From Procambarus clarkii (lineage: Eukaryota > Arthropoda > Malacostraca > Decapoda > Cambaridae), in NCBI RefSeq assembly GCF_040958095.1, contig NC_091227.1, positions 18,343,776 through 18,407,775 of the forward strand: a stretch of 64,000 bases of DNA, written 5' to 3'. This document shows, piece after piece, positions 14,801-24,000 of this stretch. The stretch's first letter is position 1. Every line of letters starts with the position of its first letter. The translations under genes were made by a program, and so were the position numbers. The notes under the pieces were generated by a model, which did no database searches, was not told the DNA's origin, and was given only the letters and a program-made list of their open reading frames with translations.

Positions 14801-16045
14801 GGCTGAGATAGATCAGCCTCTCTCTCTCAAAAAAAACTTTTTGAGAGTTTAGAGACGATGCCAATAATTTTGAGGCTTTATCATGTGTGTGGTGTCATGG
14901 TGGCTTGTTATCTGGTCAGTGTCCTGGGTAAGGGTTTGTTCTCTTGGTCTCTTCTCTTCAGTAGTTAGATTTTTGTTTTCCTCATCCTCTGATAATTTTT
15001 TTTTTTTTTTTACAAATGGTGAGCTACTGTTTGTTTCTTCAGAAAACTAGTTTTGAATGTAATGTAATGCCTCTTTCTGGGGAATCCTTGGTGGCTCCTT
15101 GCCACCCACCCTCACTCCCTTCCAACCAGGTGCTTCAGTTGGCCTTTTCTTAGCCTCTGTATTGATTATTGTTGACATGAGGAATAGGAAGCTACAACTA
15201 GAGAAAGTGGTATGACCTAATTACTTGGTGGATAGTTTGCAGACTTTCCTGCATTGTTTTACTTTCTGTGAATCTTGCAGTTCTTTGTTTTTTTTAACAG
15301 ATGGATACAGGAACAGGTGACTGCGGATTCCTGTTAGCAGGCAGAGAGCTTTCCCATCTAATAGCTCATGGTTGCCTTACCCACTGGTTTCTCTGGAATA
15401 CGACCTACTAATTGTTTAACAACCAGATACCCAATCACTTCTGGGTAAACAGAGGCCACCCTTGGTTAGAGAATAGTTAAGGACTGGTGCCTAGTCAGTC
15501 CTCCCCAGCCAGGATTCCAAACTTAGGCAAGTGTCACCACCGCACCACTTTCTTTTCTGGTGGTTTGTTTCTTTTGCCAGGCTGATTACGAATTGCCCTG
15601 CTCCCTGTGTCTCTGCGAGGGGGGGCCAGGTTTTGGCCTCGAGGCCAAAACCTGGCCGAACTGATATAATATGTGTAGACTATCTCAGTGTAGCTAGCAA
15701 CAGGGAGCCACAGATGGCTCACCCTCAGAAAGAGAAGTTTTATTACATTTAATGCAGGTTTTCTGGAGGGTTGCCCCTTGTACTCGCCTAGTTGTGCTTG
15801 CAGGGGCTGAGCTGCGGCTCTTTGGTTCTGCCTCTCAACGGCCAATCTACTTGTATACAGGTTCCTGAGTTCCGGGGTTTCCTTGTGGCTCTACCCACCT
15901 GTTGACTACTCGATGATGATTCCGAGGATCAATACCAAGAGACCTGGTTGCTTTTCTGGTGAACCAAGCTGTTCAATGCGGTTGCTCATAGCCTGGTGTA
16001 CTAGTCACAGCCTGGTTGATCAGGTGTCCTTTGAAGGTGCAGTAG

Positions 16046-16084
<39 letters not shown>

Positions 16085-17737
16085 ACAGATCAGCCAGTTA
16101 TGGCTTGTATGTGTAGAGGAAGAGTGTTGAAAAGTCTTGGGCCTTCTACTATTGCTTGAGTTCATTCTCAGCGTGCCTATTGCACCTCCACTTTTCATTT
16201 GGGCTATTTGTCTCATTGTCTCAATAAACACATTTGAACTAGGCAGCCGACGCGATGCCCCTTTACTCGACACAATGCCTCCAGTATAACACGCCAATTG
16301 CTAACTCTAGGCACAATGTTACTATTATCAGCATCCTTGTCAGTAAACCCTGAATATGAATCCTTTTGTAGTTTTCTAAAAAGAGAATGAGGTCACATTC
16401 ATGATGCATAGATGCACCAAACAATGGTAGTGTCCTGTAGTTGTCTGTCATGCTGTGAACATCAACAACAGCATTGTGTTCACTGATGTCTGAATATCAC
16501 CCCTGACCAAAGAGCCAAAGCTCACCCCCTGCAAGCACAATTAGGCGAGTACTGTACATAGTTCAGGAGCTTCAGCCTCACACGCGCGTGGGGTCCGCGG
16601 TTTGAGTCTCCTAGAGCCCAGGTGAATGAAACTGTATATAGTCTTTATTACAGTTAGGATGTTCAATAATACAATACTATCATTGTAAAATAATAGCAAT
16701 TCCTTATATATTTTATAATTTTTAAGTGATTCTGTGGACACAAGCTAAACAACAGTGCTGTTAGCATGTGCTGCATGCACCACCCTTGGTTGCTCACTCG
16801 GTATTAATGCCTTGACATTAATCCAAGAACAGTGTGATTTTTTTTTTTTTTAAATGGTATCTTAACTTGAGGCCTGAAAAAGCCAATGTGAGCCCCATGT
16901 ATTATCGGGAGTGTTAAATCTTACACTACTTTAATACAGCCCTAGCCATGGTGTGCACTGCAAGGGTTAAATGTGTATTATTGTAGTCCAAAAGTGAAGA
17001 TACAAAAGCAGTGTCAAACATTTTAAGACTACTACCTTGGTCATTAGCACTATTGCACATAATCAACTGTAAACTTTTTTTTTAACCACAGAAAAGTCAA
17101 ATAGCCGAGGAGAATAAAGGCCAACTCACTCAGTGCTTTAATAGATGTGAACAGAGAAAAATAGTCAATAAAAATTGGTTTAACATAAATGACAATTAAT
17201 AAAGTGGGGTTTTATAATGTGTAGAAGACTTCTTATGTACAAATCCACATGGGGAATTGTGTGAAACCCCGATTGGGCTTTGGAGAAGCTTCAGGATCCT
17301 CGTGAGGGCAGAAGCACTCCAGGTTGCAATTCTTTTGACCATGTCGTGGTACAGTTCACCAAGGTGCATATGGGAACATCCCGTGTGAAGGTTCGAACCC
17401 TCATCACGGCCCGAGTGCATTTGTTCATTTGATATATCACTTAATTGTGAATTCTGTGTGTACTTCATATGTAACTTATTGTTTGAGGCTTAGCATAAGG
17501 ATAATACTGTATATACAATATATATCAGATTTTTACACTAAATTAATGCAAGCTTCATGTGCAGGTGAGCTAGGAGGCTACATGGGTCTCTTCCTCGGCT
17601 GCTCCTTCGTCACCTTGATTGAGATATTTGTCTTCTTTGCTTTAATCTTTGCGGTTTTTGTGAGGCAAATCAATGTGAAACTAAGCAACAGTATTCACCC
17701 ATCCTCCTCAAAGTCCCCTTCACATGAGATGAAGTAA
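1456..17737 (+). CDS. DEG/ENaC (pickpocket-type) sodium channel subunit, ten exons, 5' incomplete
   Basis: Exons 1456-1662, 3128-3218, 3498-3687, 4610-4809, 5415-5572, 7196-7385, 7493-7645, 9621-9729, 10415-10503 and 17565-17737 join with phase kept at every junction, giving 519 codons plus stop. Seen: a His-Gly motif (about residue 22) before a first membrane helix (about 34-57); the post-TM1 stretch LPSVALCNRHFF; the family signature GKCYTFFG in the cysteine-rich ectodomain; many N-glycosylation sequons; and a last exon with GGYMGLFLGCS leading into the second membrane helix. Family knowledge: trimeric, amiloride-type Na+ channels of the plasma membrane, with both termini cytosolic and a large ectodomain. 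In arthropods they act in mechano-, chemo-, osmo- or peptide-gated sensing. The selectivity-filter triplet is Gly-Cys-Ser rather than the commoner Gly-Ala-Ser. Intron 1 uses a GC donor and intron 9 is 7 kb. No initiator Met was found, so the first exon lies further 5'. The family call is firm; the ligand is unknown. Confidence 0.88.
1812..3110. repeat. 33-bp pyrimidine-rich minisatellite, about 34 copies, in channel intron 1
   Basis: Unit core ctttctcgccccctcaccg followed by tctctag and one of two variant linkers (gctactgt or ggttctgt). A 91-base longer unit is duplicated at the left end (about 1812-1985). Because 33 is divisible by three, it reads open on the minus strand as an 11-residue GARKT.. 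repeat; that frame is a by-product, not a gene. Every unit presents a pyrimidine tract followed by AG, like a 3' splice site. Confidence 0.92.
3128..3218 (+). CDS. Channel exon 2: post-TM1 ectodomain start
   Basis: Acceptor ctcctcacag, donor gtgagg. Encodes the conserved step after TM1, LPSVALCNRHFF, equivalent to FPAVTICNxN in other family members. The acceptor tract is the last, diverged part of the intron-1 minisatellite. Confidence 0.85.
3315..3362 (+). repeat. Short fragment of a dispersed SINE-like repeat
   Basis: ctaggtgtgcttgtagggttgagctta matches the head of the repeats at 15775 (plus), about 16500 (minus) and 52745 (plus). Confidence 0.5.
3498..3687 (+). CDS. Channel exon 3: ectodomain (finger region)
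   Basis: Acceptor ctgccag, donor gtatgt; phase 1 in, phase 2 out. A mostly helical stretch ending in LIDAISYR with an NFTH sequon. Confidence 0.8.
3736..3800 (+). repeat. LINE 3'-tail hairpin fragment
   Basis: gagggccactatatctctagtggc plus the flanking aagccagcagg matches the tail hairpin seen at 43400, 44130, 38200 and 62400. Confidence 0.5.
4040..4150 (-). mobile_element. Foldback-family MITE fragment
   Basis: On the minus strand it carries accgaaacgtcgtcgtccct, then ctagtgtgtggtctggtca and the cagccacgttattgtgactc end. The same series is seen complete at 50046-50216. Confidence 0.75.
4610..4809 (+). CDS. Channel exon 4: cysteine-rich signature GKCYTFFG
   Basis: Acceptor ttactacag, donor gtgaac. 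Contains CEEMVLQC and GKCYTFFG, the family's GxCYTFN signature, plus NHT and NFT sequons. This is the strongest single exon for the family assignment. Confidence 0.88.
5415..5572 (+). CDS. Channel exon 5: ectodomain palm strands
   Basis: Acceptor ttaccgacag, donor gtcagt; phase 1 in, phase 0 out. Its reading matches the position where family members have the alternating strand region after the CYTFN signature. Confidence 0.75.
5591..5897. mobile_element. Foldback-family fragment interrupted by a Tigger MITE
   Basis: 5591-5634 (ccttcactttctagtgtgtgg...) and 5861-5897 (gccacgttattgtgactcctcg) are adjacent parts of the foldback element. They are split by the insertion at 5635-5860 and rejoin once one TA copy is removed. 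Confidence 0.8.
5635..5860. mobile_element. Tigger/pogo-type MITE, 226 bp
   Basis: Terminal inverted repeats CAGTGGAACCTCG... and ...CGAGGTGCCACTG, flanked by TA at 5633-5634 and 5861-5862. Internal repeats of acgag/tgacgagc. Too short to encode a transposase. Confidence 0.85.
6782..7050. repeat. 33-34-bp minisatellite, about 8 copies, in channel intron 5
   Basis: Repeated ggttgccaggtactgtgctc with tgtatggtgtata linkers. Open frames on both strands are by-products of the repeat length. Confidence 0.88.
7196..7385 (+). CDS. Channel exon 6: cysteine-rich ectodomain
   Basis: Acceptor ctgacttcag, donor gtgggt. Carries the spaced cysteines NCDVGASGYCSKHICNC typical of the thumb disulfide ladder. 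Confidence 0.78.
7493..7645 (+). CDS. Channel exon 7: ectodomain
   Basis: Acceptor tttttacag, donor gtagga; completes the split Asp codon of exon 6. Contains NVT and NSS sequons and ends YQCWNKG. Confidence 0.75.
8360..8570 (-). mobile_element. LINE (CR1/jockey-like) 3' ORF remnant, antisense
   Basis: On the minus strand it reads as the frayed C-terminus of a non-LTR reverse transcriptase, with YFHRVVDGWTK-type residues and then the tgggacaccatgagcgtagt end. A second copy of that end lies at 24083-24152. Confidence 0.6.
8743..8872 (+). mobile_element. LINE/SINE 3' end with (AAAT)n tail
   Basis: ttgcccgaaatgctgcacgt, actagtggctttacaagat and then eight AAAT units. Related tails occur at 12815-12965 (minus), 40690-40760 (plus) and 63715-63860 (minus). 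Confidence 0.65.
9621..9729 (+). CDS. Channel exon 8: thumb/palm cysteines
   Basis: Acceptor agtaaag, donor gtaaag. Reads GCRRLCSHYYYM, the pre-TM2 cysteine pair region; phase 1 in, phase 2 out. It is short, and was placed by phase and motif together. Confidence 0.7.
10415..10503 (+). CDS. Channel exon 9: last palm strand before TM2
   Basis: Acceptor acaatag, donor gtaagt. Encodes VAMVYFPNLHYTEIKRW, the conserved strand that precedes TM2; the split Ser codon is completed 7 kb downstream. Confidence 0.78.
11539..12057 (-). other. Unassigned 172-codon open frame inside channel intron 9
   Basis: Basic, low-complexity product with no motif I recognise. It sits among repeat debris in an intron of an opposite-strand gene. 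Probably chance or part of an old element; I do not call it a gene. Confidence 0.15.
12370..12620 (-). mobile_element. tRNA-derived SINE, antisense (family A)
   Basis: The minus strand starts with a tRNA-like head containing a B-box-like GGTTCGATTCCCGC. It continues ctttcaccctgaatgcccct, acctagcagtaaataggtac and ends gaccgggccgcggggacact. Copies at 27625-27950, 49203-49310 and 53650-53730. Confidence 0.8.
12815..12965 (-). mobile_element. LINE 3' end, antisense
   Basis: Minus strand: tgcccgaaacgctttgcgta, atagtggctttaggcattgt, ending in aaataaaattgtattgtatt. Same layout at 63715-63860. Confidence 0.7.
13500..13760. repeat. Imperfect tandem repeat (cactgctatttctccctaca units)
   Basis: Five or six units of about 45-60 bases, alternating acaagggtctctctct and acaaggatctttctca variants. 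Confidence 0.8.
13820..14070 (+). mobile_element. Fossil DIRS-like retroelement fragment (tyrosine recombinase part)
   Basis: The plus-strand reading has RVLDFLYSPQFSVASL and FFRSSFLLVLAS, which I associate with the tyrosine-recombinase region of decapod DIRS elements. The piece is isolated and broken. Family from memory only. Confidence 0.4.
15624..15657. repeat. 34-bp perfect palindrome
   Basis: ggccaggttttggcctc is followed immediately by its exact complement, centred on CTCGAG with no spacer. It sits in an old repeat related to 26660-27010. Confidence 0.95.
15680..15770 (-). repeat. Copy of a dispersed repeat shared with 26660-27010
   Basis: gggagccacagatggctcac ... cagaaagagaagttttatta ... 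aatgcaggttttctggaggg parallels 26950-27010, with further pieces near 10945-11030 and 15060-15120. Element class not recognised; orientation uncertain. Confidence 0.45.
15775..15930 (+). mobile_element. SINE-like repeat (cctagttgtgcttgcaggggc family)
   Basis: actcgcctagttgtgcttgc, ggctctttggttctgcctct and aggttcctgagttccggggt. Further fragments at 3315-3362, about 16500-16555 (minus) and 52741-52790. Confidence 0.6.
16049..16080. repeat. Poly(T) run of about 32
   Basis: Uninterrupted T tract, possibly the reverse of a retroposed poly(A) tail. Confidence 0.8.
17195..17445 (+). mobile_element. tRNA-derived SINE (family B), plus orientation
   Basis: Contains gaccatgtcgtggtacagtt and a B-box-like GGTTCGAACCC, then gtgcatttgttcatttgata. 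Other copies at 22290-22537 and 37930-38160, both minus. Confidence 0.75.
17565..17737 (+). CDS. Channel exon 10: pore, selectivity filter and C-tail
   Basis: Acceptor catgtgcag. Encodes ELGGYMGLFLGCS, then TM2 and a short Ser/Lys-rich tail ending at TAA 17735-17737. This pore motif is diagnostic for DEG/ENaC. Confidence 0.9.
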
Positions 17738-18247
17738 CTTCATCAGAACAAGACAGCTACTACCAAGCAGTTGCTCAAGAGATTCTAGCACTACTCTCCA
17801 CATTATGAGTTACACACCAGTTACTTTGTATTTTAAAATTAGCAGAAAATATAACATTGTGTCTTGGCTAATATCATCTAATATTATATGTGGTGTCTAA
17901 AGTGTGTGTGACTACAGATAAATGTTCAGTCCTTGATGTATATTCTTATTATATGTTGGTGAGAAATTATACTGTTGGGATCATTGAAATCTAAAAGTAG
18001 GAATACTGGACCTGATATTGTATAATTATTTCATCTTATAAATGGACATTTGATGGATTTTATGCACTGTGAACAATACATGGTACCACTTACCACACTT
18101 CAGTTGATTTTAATGTATAACTTCTCATTATTTATGATGGCAAATGTGGCCATTTTCAACTATTGATATTTTTAGCTGCATTACTGGAAGGGGCTGTTAA
18201 CAGTAACTTTTCAAATTCATAGTTTATTAATGTTTGCAATTAAGATT

Positions 18248-18253
18248 AATAAA
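18248..18253 (+). terminator. Candidate poly(A) signal of the channel gene
   Basis: AATAAA about 510 bases after the stop, in AT-rich 3'UTR-like sequence and before the next SINE. Cleavage itself cannot be seen. Confidence 0.45.
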
Positions 18254-18356
18254 CTAATTACATTATTTCTTTCTCAAATAATCCATACCACATTTCACAA
18301 TGAGAAAAAGACGAATTGATGTGACAGTCTCACATGAGAGTCTTGGACATACAAGT

Positions 18357-18590
18357 TATGTGCTATAGGGAAGGGAACTATCAGGAGGAAGCACCAAGCC
18401 AGTATGACTATATAGCATTTGGAAGTGATCAGGATAAGGATTTGGGATGGGACGAGGGAAAGGAATGGTGCCCAACCACTTGGACGGTCGGGGATTGAAC
18501 ACTGACCTGCATGAAGTGAGACCGTTGCTCTACCGTCCAGCCCAAGGTGGTGTAGCATTGTTAACACTGCTACACCATCATTCAATGGGC
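18357..18590 (-). mobile_element. tRNA-derived SINE (family C), antisense
   Basis: Minus strand: a tRNA-like head, gctggacggtagagcaacgg, and B-box-like GTTCAATCCC. Then cattcctttccctcgtccca and the cttggtgcttcctcctgata tail. Second copy at 21575-21795; a short piece is inserted at 27849-27895. Confidence 0.8.
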
Positions 18591-19129
18591 TCGCAATATT
18601 TAACTAATGTTTACCATTTGCTATTGCGAATTCTACCACGAACAGCTTCTTGGAGGTTTCTTAAATGAATTGTCTCCCTGCGTGCAAATGGGCAGGTTTT
18701 CTCCAATGCTGATGAGTGTGGAAAGTATTGTGACTGGATTGATTATTTTTGAACACTTGTAGGTCTACTATACATTAAAATCTTTATTCGTATCTTTTTT
18801 GCTTTAATGATTTCCTAAATCCTTACGGACAATGAATCTCCATCCCTTGAAGGTAGGAAATTGGGTATACTATAATGATATTCAGTTACATTCTATTTGC
18901 AGATATTTCTACTTGGAGAAATGGAGTGATAATGAATGATGAACGAGTAAAAGAAATGTTTTTTTGTGATCTCGTTTCCCACTTCACAGAGTGGGGAGAG
19001 ATCATTTTGTAACATATGATTGAATAATAAGTGAAAATTATACTCTGTACAGCATGACAAATTAATGAGCAATATTAAAAATAACTATCATTCATTCTAC
19101 AGTATATAACGTCTTAGATTAACAACCGT

Positions 19130-19560
19130 GGGCCCAGATGGAGTTTCACCTTGGATTCTGATAGAATGCGCATCTGTGCTGAGCACTCCACTTAAATTGA
19201 TTTTTCAGTCAATTTTTCCATCATGTGAAAAAGCGTTAAGGAATGCTCATAAAGATCTAGGCACGATCCTGGATAGAAAACTTGCATGAGGACCATGTAA
19301 ACAACATTGTATGAAGAGTATATGCTACACTCTCCAACTTCAGAATTGCCTTAAAATAAATGGACGGCGAAGTATTAAAGAAATTGTTCATGACCTTCAT
19401 GAGTCATCTGCATAGGCAGCGGATGTATGGTGCCCATATCTCAAGAAGTACATCAATAAAGAGAAAAAGATGCAAAGACATGCAACTAAATGGCTTCTGG
19501 AACTGAAACACACGAGTTCAGCCCACCCTCATAAACAAAGGTCAAAGTCCATTAAATGCA
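19130..19560 (+). mobile_element. LINE reverse-transcriptase remnant (internally deleted)
   Basis: Plus-strand pieces read GPDGVSPWIL (the non-LTR RT GPDGISP motif), then NNIVRRVYATLSNFRIALK and MQRHATKWLLELKH, which come from further downstream in such RTs. The middle is missing, so this is a decayed CR1/jockey-like copy. Confidence 0.7.
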
Positions 19561-19565
19561 CCTGC

Positions 19566-19594
19566 CAAAAGCAGGTGCATTTCACCTGCTTTTG
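19566..19594. repeat. 12-bp hairpin, 5-base loop
   Basis: caaaagcaggtg and cacctgcttttg flank cattt at the right edge of the LINE remnant. Confidence 0.85.
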
Positions 19595-19989
19595 TTTCAT
19601 GCACTTGGGTAAATATGAAACACTGTCCCATATATATACAATGTATTTGAATATTGAAATTACTATACACCAAAATAGTGTGACTGTGTTGCACAACTTC
19701 TGCAGAGACATAAGACACTTTCAACTGCAGTCATTACTAAAGCAACATATCTGCAGATTAATCTCCTTCGATGACTAGTTCAAAACTTGTATATAAATAT
19801 GACTAGCTTAATTACTTATCACAGATGGTTTACACAGTAATTAGTATATACAGCAATAACAAAACAAAATTCATTACAGCATTCATACACACTTGCAGCC
19901 ACTTTGCTTCTTTCATTTATTTATTTTTAAGTAAATGTGTGACATGTACTAAACCTTTAAATAGCTACAGCATCCATACTATACCTCCA

Positions 19990-20345
19990 AGAGTGCATGA
20001 AGCAGACATACTGTAACTCAGTAAAAGTAAAGCAGGCATACAAAGCCTTCTTATATGAAGTATATTAAACCTCCCAGTGTGGGTGTGAAGTAGGTATATT
20101 AAAACCTCTCAGTGTAGGTGTGAAGCAGGTATACTAAAACCTTCCAGTGTGGGTGTGAAGCAGGTAAATTAAAACCTTCCAGTGTGGGTGTGAAGTAGGT
20201 ATATTAAAACCTCTCAGTGTAGGTGTGAAGCAGGTATACTAAAACCTTCCAGTGTGGGTGTGAAGCAGGTAAATTAAAACCTTCCAGTGTGGGTGTGAAG
20301 CAGGTAAATTAAAACCTTCCAGTGTGGGTGAAGTACACTAATCCT
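19990..20345. repeat. 37-38-bp minisatellite, 8-9 copies, with higher-order duplication
   Basis: Unit aaaccttccagtgtgggtgt plus gaagcaggtaaatta. A two-unit block near 20090-20165 recurs near 20190-20265. A stray palindromic derivative, acctcccagtgtgggaggt, lies at 20763-20782. Confidence 0.88.
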
Positions 20346-20897
20346 TCAAGAGTGTGTGAAGCAGGCACCAAGTGGGAAGATGACTAAGCAGTTGAGTGTG
20401 GGTTTTGAAGTAGCTCTTCTTACCAATTAAGGAGACAAGACTAAAGTGTTCCAATCTTGAAAAGATAGACCCTCTGATCCTGGTCATCTGTGGAGCCATG
20501 TCCATCTTGGTTGAACTTTTCCCGTTTGGGAGTCGGGGCAAACTTTGCTCAACTGTTTAGATGAATGTTTGTGCCGTGCCAGTGACTTCATTGCTTCAGT
20601 TGAATAATTTGTCCCAGGATGTCCTAGAAATGTAAAATGTCAAAGGTGTCATTTCTCCAATTTTAGTTTGTAGCTTAAGCAAAGAAACTAAAGTGTTAGA
20701 ATTTTAAATGGATGCAGAATTATCCAGAAATTGACAATTTTATGCCGAATAATAATTATGTAAACCTCCCAGTGTGGGAGGTTTATAAGTGCCCAAATTG
20801 TTTAGGACAAATCAAATAGTATAGGTTAATTTGGCTATATCATTTTACTACAAAAAATCTCCACTTCTCTGCCATTAAAAATATAATTAAAAAAAAG

Positions 20898-20903
20898 TTT
20901 ATT
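20898..20903 (-). terminator. Candidate poly(A) signal of BBS2
   Basis: AATAAA on the minus strand only about 29 bases after the stop, which would give a very short 3'UTR. Confidence 0.4.
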
Positions 20904-20932
20904 ACAGAGTACCGTATAATATTACTAACCTG

Positions 20933-21033
20933 TTATGCACTGCCGGTGCGAATTATTTTTGTTAGTGCATTTACATTGTTGTTCTTGATTGCTTGTCGAC
21001 AGGCACTCACAACTGCAGTCTTTGACTTACCAG
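20933..21033 (-). CDS. BBS2: BBS2 exon 14 (C-terminus)
   Basis: Acceptor tttcaacag; reads [19 protein letters not shown] and ends IIRTGSA then TAA. This matches the family's GKPKNQVITACRDAIRSNN end. It lies 2.5 kb beyond exon 13 and is easily missed. Confidence 0.9.
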
Positions 21034-24000
21034 CTGTTGAAAGGATTCCAGTATTAAAGACAGATTTTAAAGTTTCACAGATTTTACACGTTTAATATCG
21101 TTGACATCTGAGTCACAGGTTTATGTTTGAGATATATATTGCTGTCAGTTATTGCAATGTACCCAAGAAATCACTACTATGCTTTGAGCAACCAAATTGC
21201 TCGTCACTTACAAACAATATTTCTCTTTTTTTTACACTCTGTAGTGGGATGAATATTTTATTTTTAAATATTTTTCAGCTTTTAAACTACCATTCACGAA
21301 TGACTCCCTTTATATTGATATATAAAATTTTCTATTTGCTTTACTTTTCATCATCTCCAGTTTCCCCATTACTTCTCCACGTATATACAGTACAGTATGG
21401 TCATCCCCGAAAATTTTCAGACATTTTATCTCCTGTTACAACTCACTGGACTGAATACAATGTTAACAGACAAAAGACTCCAAAGAAAAAAAGTACAATA
21501 TTTACAAATTAAAAATTTATGGGTACTGTAGTGCAGTGGTCTACATCATCACATCACAACTGAGGACCCTGGGGTGGGACAGGTAGTTAAGCAAGGCAAA
21601 GGGAACTATAAAAAGGAGAAAACACCAAGCCATTACAACTATAGCACTTGAATAGAATCTGGACAAGGATCTGGGATGGGACAGGGGGGAAGGAATGGTG
21701 CCCAACCATTTGTACAGTCAAGGATTGAACAATGCCCTGCATGAAGTGAGACAGTTACTTTACCATACAGCCTAAGTGGTGGGAAGGTTTATTAACCCTT
21801 AAACTGCGCAAATTGTATATTTACAATTTGAGTAAATGTCACTGAACTGCACACATCATATTATATATATATATTTTGTATATACATCTGAGGGTTCCGT
21901 GCAAGATTTAAATGTCCCGCAGCTATACGAGGTTCACATCAGCTTCATCAGGGCGTTAGTAAACAGACGCCATTTAAAAAAAAATGTGGGTAACATTACT
22001 GGGTGTGAGAGCCTCAGTATTGAGTGAGCAACCAAGGCTGGCGTTCGCCACATGAGCTAACAGCATTGCTGTTCAGCATCACCTAAAAATGTCAGAATAT
22101 ATATGTAACTGCTATTATTTAGCAATTATAGCATTACAGAAGACCCCCTGATTGTGATAAAAATAACCAGGATTCTGATAATAGCATAATTGTGGTGATA
22201 ATTAGTGCTGGGTAGTATGTTGGGAGGAGTAATCTTGGTGAGGGAGGGAGGTAGCATCATCTGCTGACTGTGTGTGGTAACCTGTTATTACACACAAAGC
22301 ACAATAGCGTGATGCATCAAATGAACAAATCAACAAGGATTCGAACCTGCGTCCGAGAGCAACCCAGACGCTGCCTTAATCGACTGAGCTACGACATGGT
22401 CAAAAAGAGTTGAAATCGAAGTTCTACTGAACTTACTGGATCCTGCAGCCTCTCCAAGACACAAACCAGGGTTTTACACAACTCCCCCATGCACTCGAGT
22501 TTGAATCCTCGTCATGGCCCTTGTTGATTTGTTCGTTTAACCTGTTATTGTCTGAACTCACCATACTAGCTTAATGGTTTGCTATAGTGAACACAAATGT
22601 AGATACTTATATATAATGTGTGTGTGTGTATATAGTGTACTAACAGCAAAAGGAGTATGATGGAAGGAGCCATTTTGGTGAGGGAGATGGCGTCATCTGC
22701 TGGCCGGTGTGACTTGTCATGCTCTGTAGGGTGACAACTATGCTGTTTGGACACCACACCAGCTTAGTTGTACAGTTATGGTGAACAAAACATGTAAATA
22801 CTTATATATAACATGTGTATATAGTGTATTAACAGCACAAAAAGAGTATGGTGGGAGGAGGAATGTTGAGGGAAGGAGCATCGTCTGCTGACTGTGTGGC
22901 AACCTGTTATTGTCTGGACTCACCATACCAACTTAGCGGTTCGTTATGGTGAACAAAACATGCAGATACTTATATGTAACGTGTGTATATAGTGCATTAA
23001 CAGCAAAACTATTTGTTTATTGTTATATGAACAAAATAATTGAATCACTAATATGACCACCATACTTTTGAGTACTATACTGTAGAGCCATGTTTCACAC
23101 ATTTTATTATATAAAGATCACACTACACACTCTTGAATAATATTACTGAAAACAAAAATCATTCAGAGACAGTTAAATAATTAGGTAATATCAACTTTGC
23201 GGCAAGTACCGCCTGACAGCGCAGGTGGAACTGACCGGCAACGGTTATGTATCCTGTCTATTATAATGTATCTGTCCCCAAGATCCCAATTGTCCAAGTC
23301 ACTAATGTCCAAAGTGTATTTTTTCCATGTGTTGAGCATCATGTTATAATTCACCTTGCTGTTTTTATTATAGATAATAATTATGGGTTATGCTAATAAT
23401 TACTTTTTCTTGTCTAAATATATAACCGACTTAAATTATGTGTAAACTAAATCAACTATAGAAGTACAACCATTTATTATTAAAGCTGTTGAATTTAAAT
23501 GTGGAAAACCTAAGGATGTGCAGAAATTTAACTAAAAAATTACAAACCCATTTAACTTTACTAACTTCTGAGCCTTCCAGCTTTTTGTATTGTCTGGTTG
23601 ACTTGCTTAAGACAGTTGAGAAGCTCTTGGTGATTGTTGCAACGGATCTTATACCCACTAATCAGGTCCTTGTTGAGATTGTATAGCTCACCGTACCACT
23701 GACGCATGCTCTGCCTGTCAAAGAAAATTATAATCTGCTTTAATTTATTAATGGACCTTAAGGATGACATGATGGGCATGCATGGCAAGTCAGGAGTAAA
23801 TTTTAACAGATGCAAATTGAAAGACATGTGCAATTTAAAAAATTATATAATACTGGTACTGTACATATTTCAAGCATAAAGGTATATAGTATGCATATTG
23901 TGGTACAAGTGAGAGGGCAGAAAGAAGGTACCTGTAAAATGGAGGATGGTACTCCACAAAGATGAAAAATGTGAAATAATAAAGTTGAGCACTTGAGACT

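Larger units (their letters stand above)
17738..20932. other. Convergent intergenic region between the channel gene and BBS2
   Basis: Holds the channel 3'UTR (to about 18.27 kb), a SINE, a LINE reverse-transcriptase remnant and a 37-38-bp minisatellite. I see no further gene. Confidence 0.6.

Noticed and set aside
23452-23658. 68-codon minus-strand frame over BBS2 exon 13
   Set aside because: Out-of-frame shadow of the BBS2 reading.
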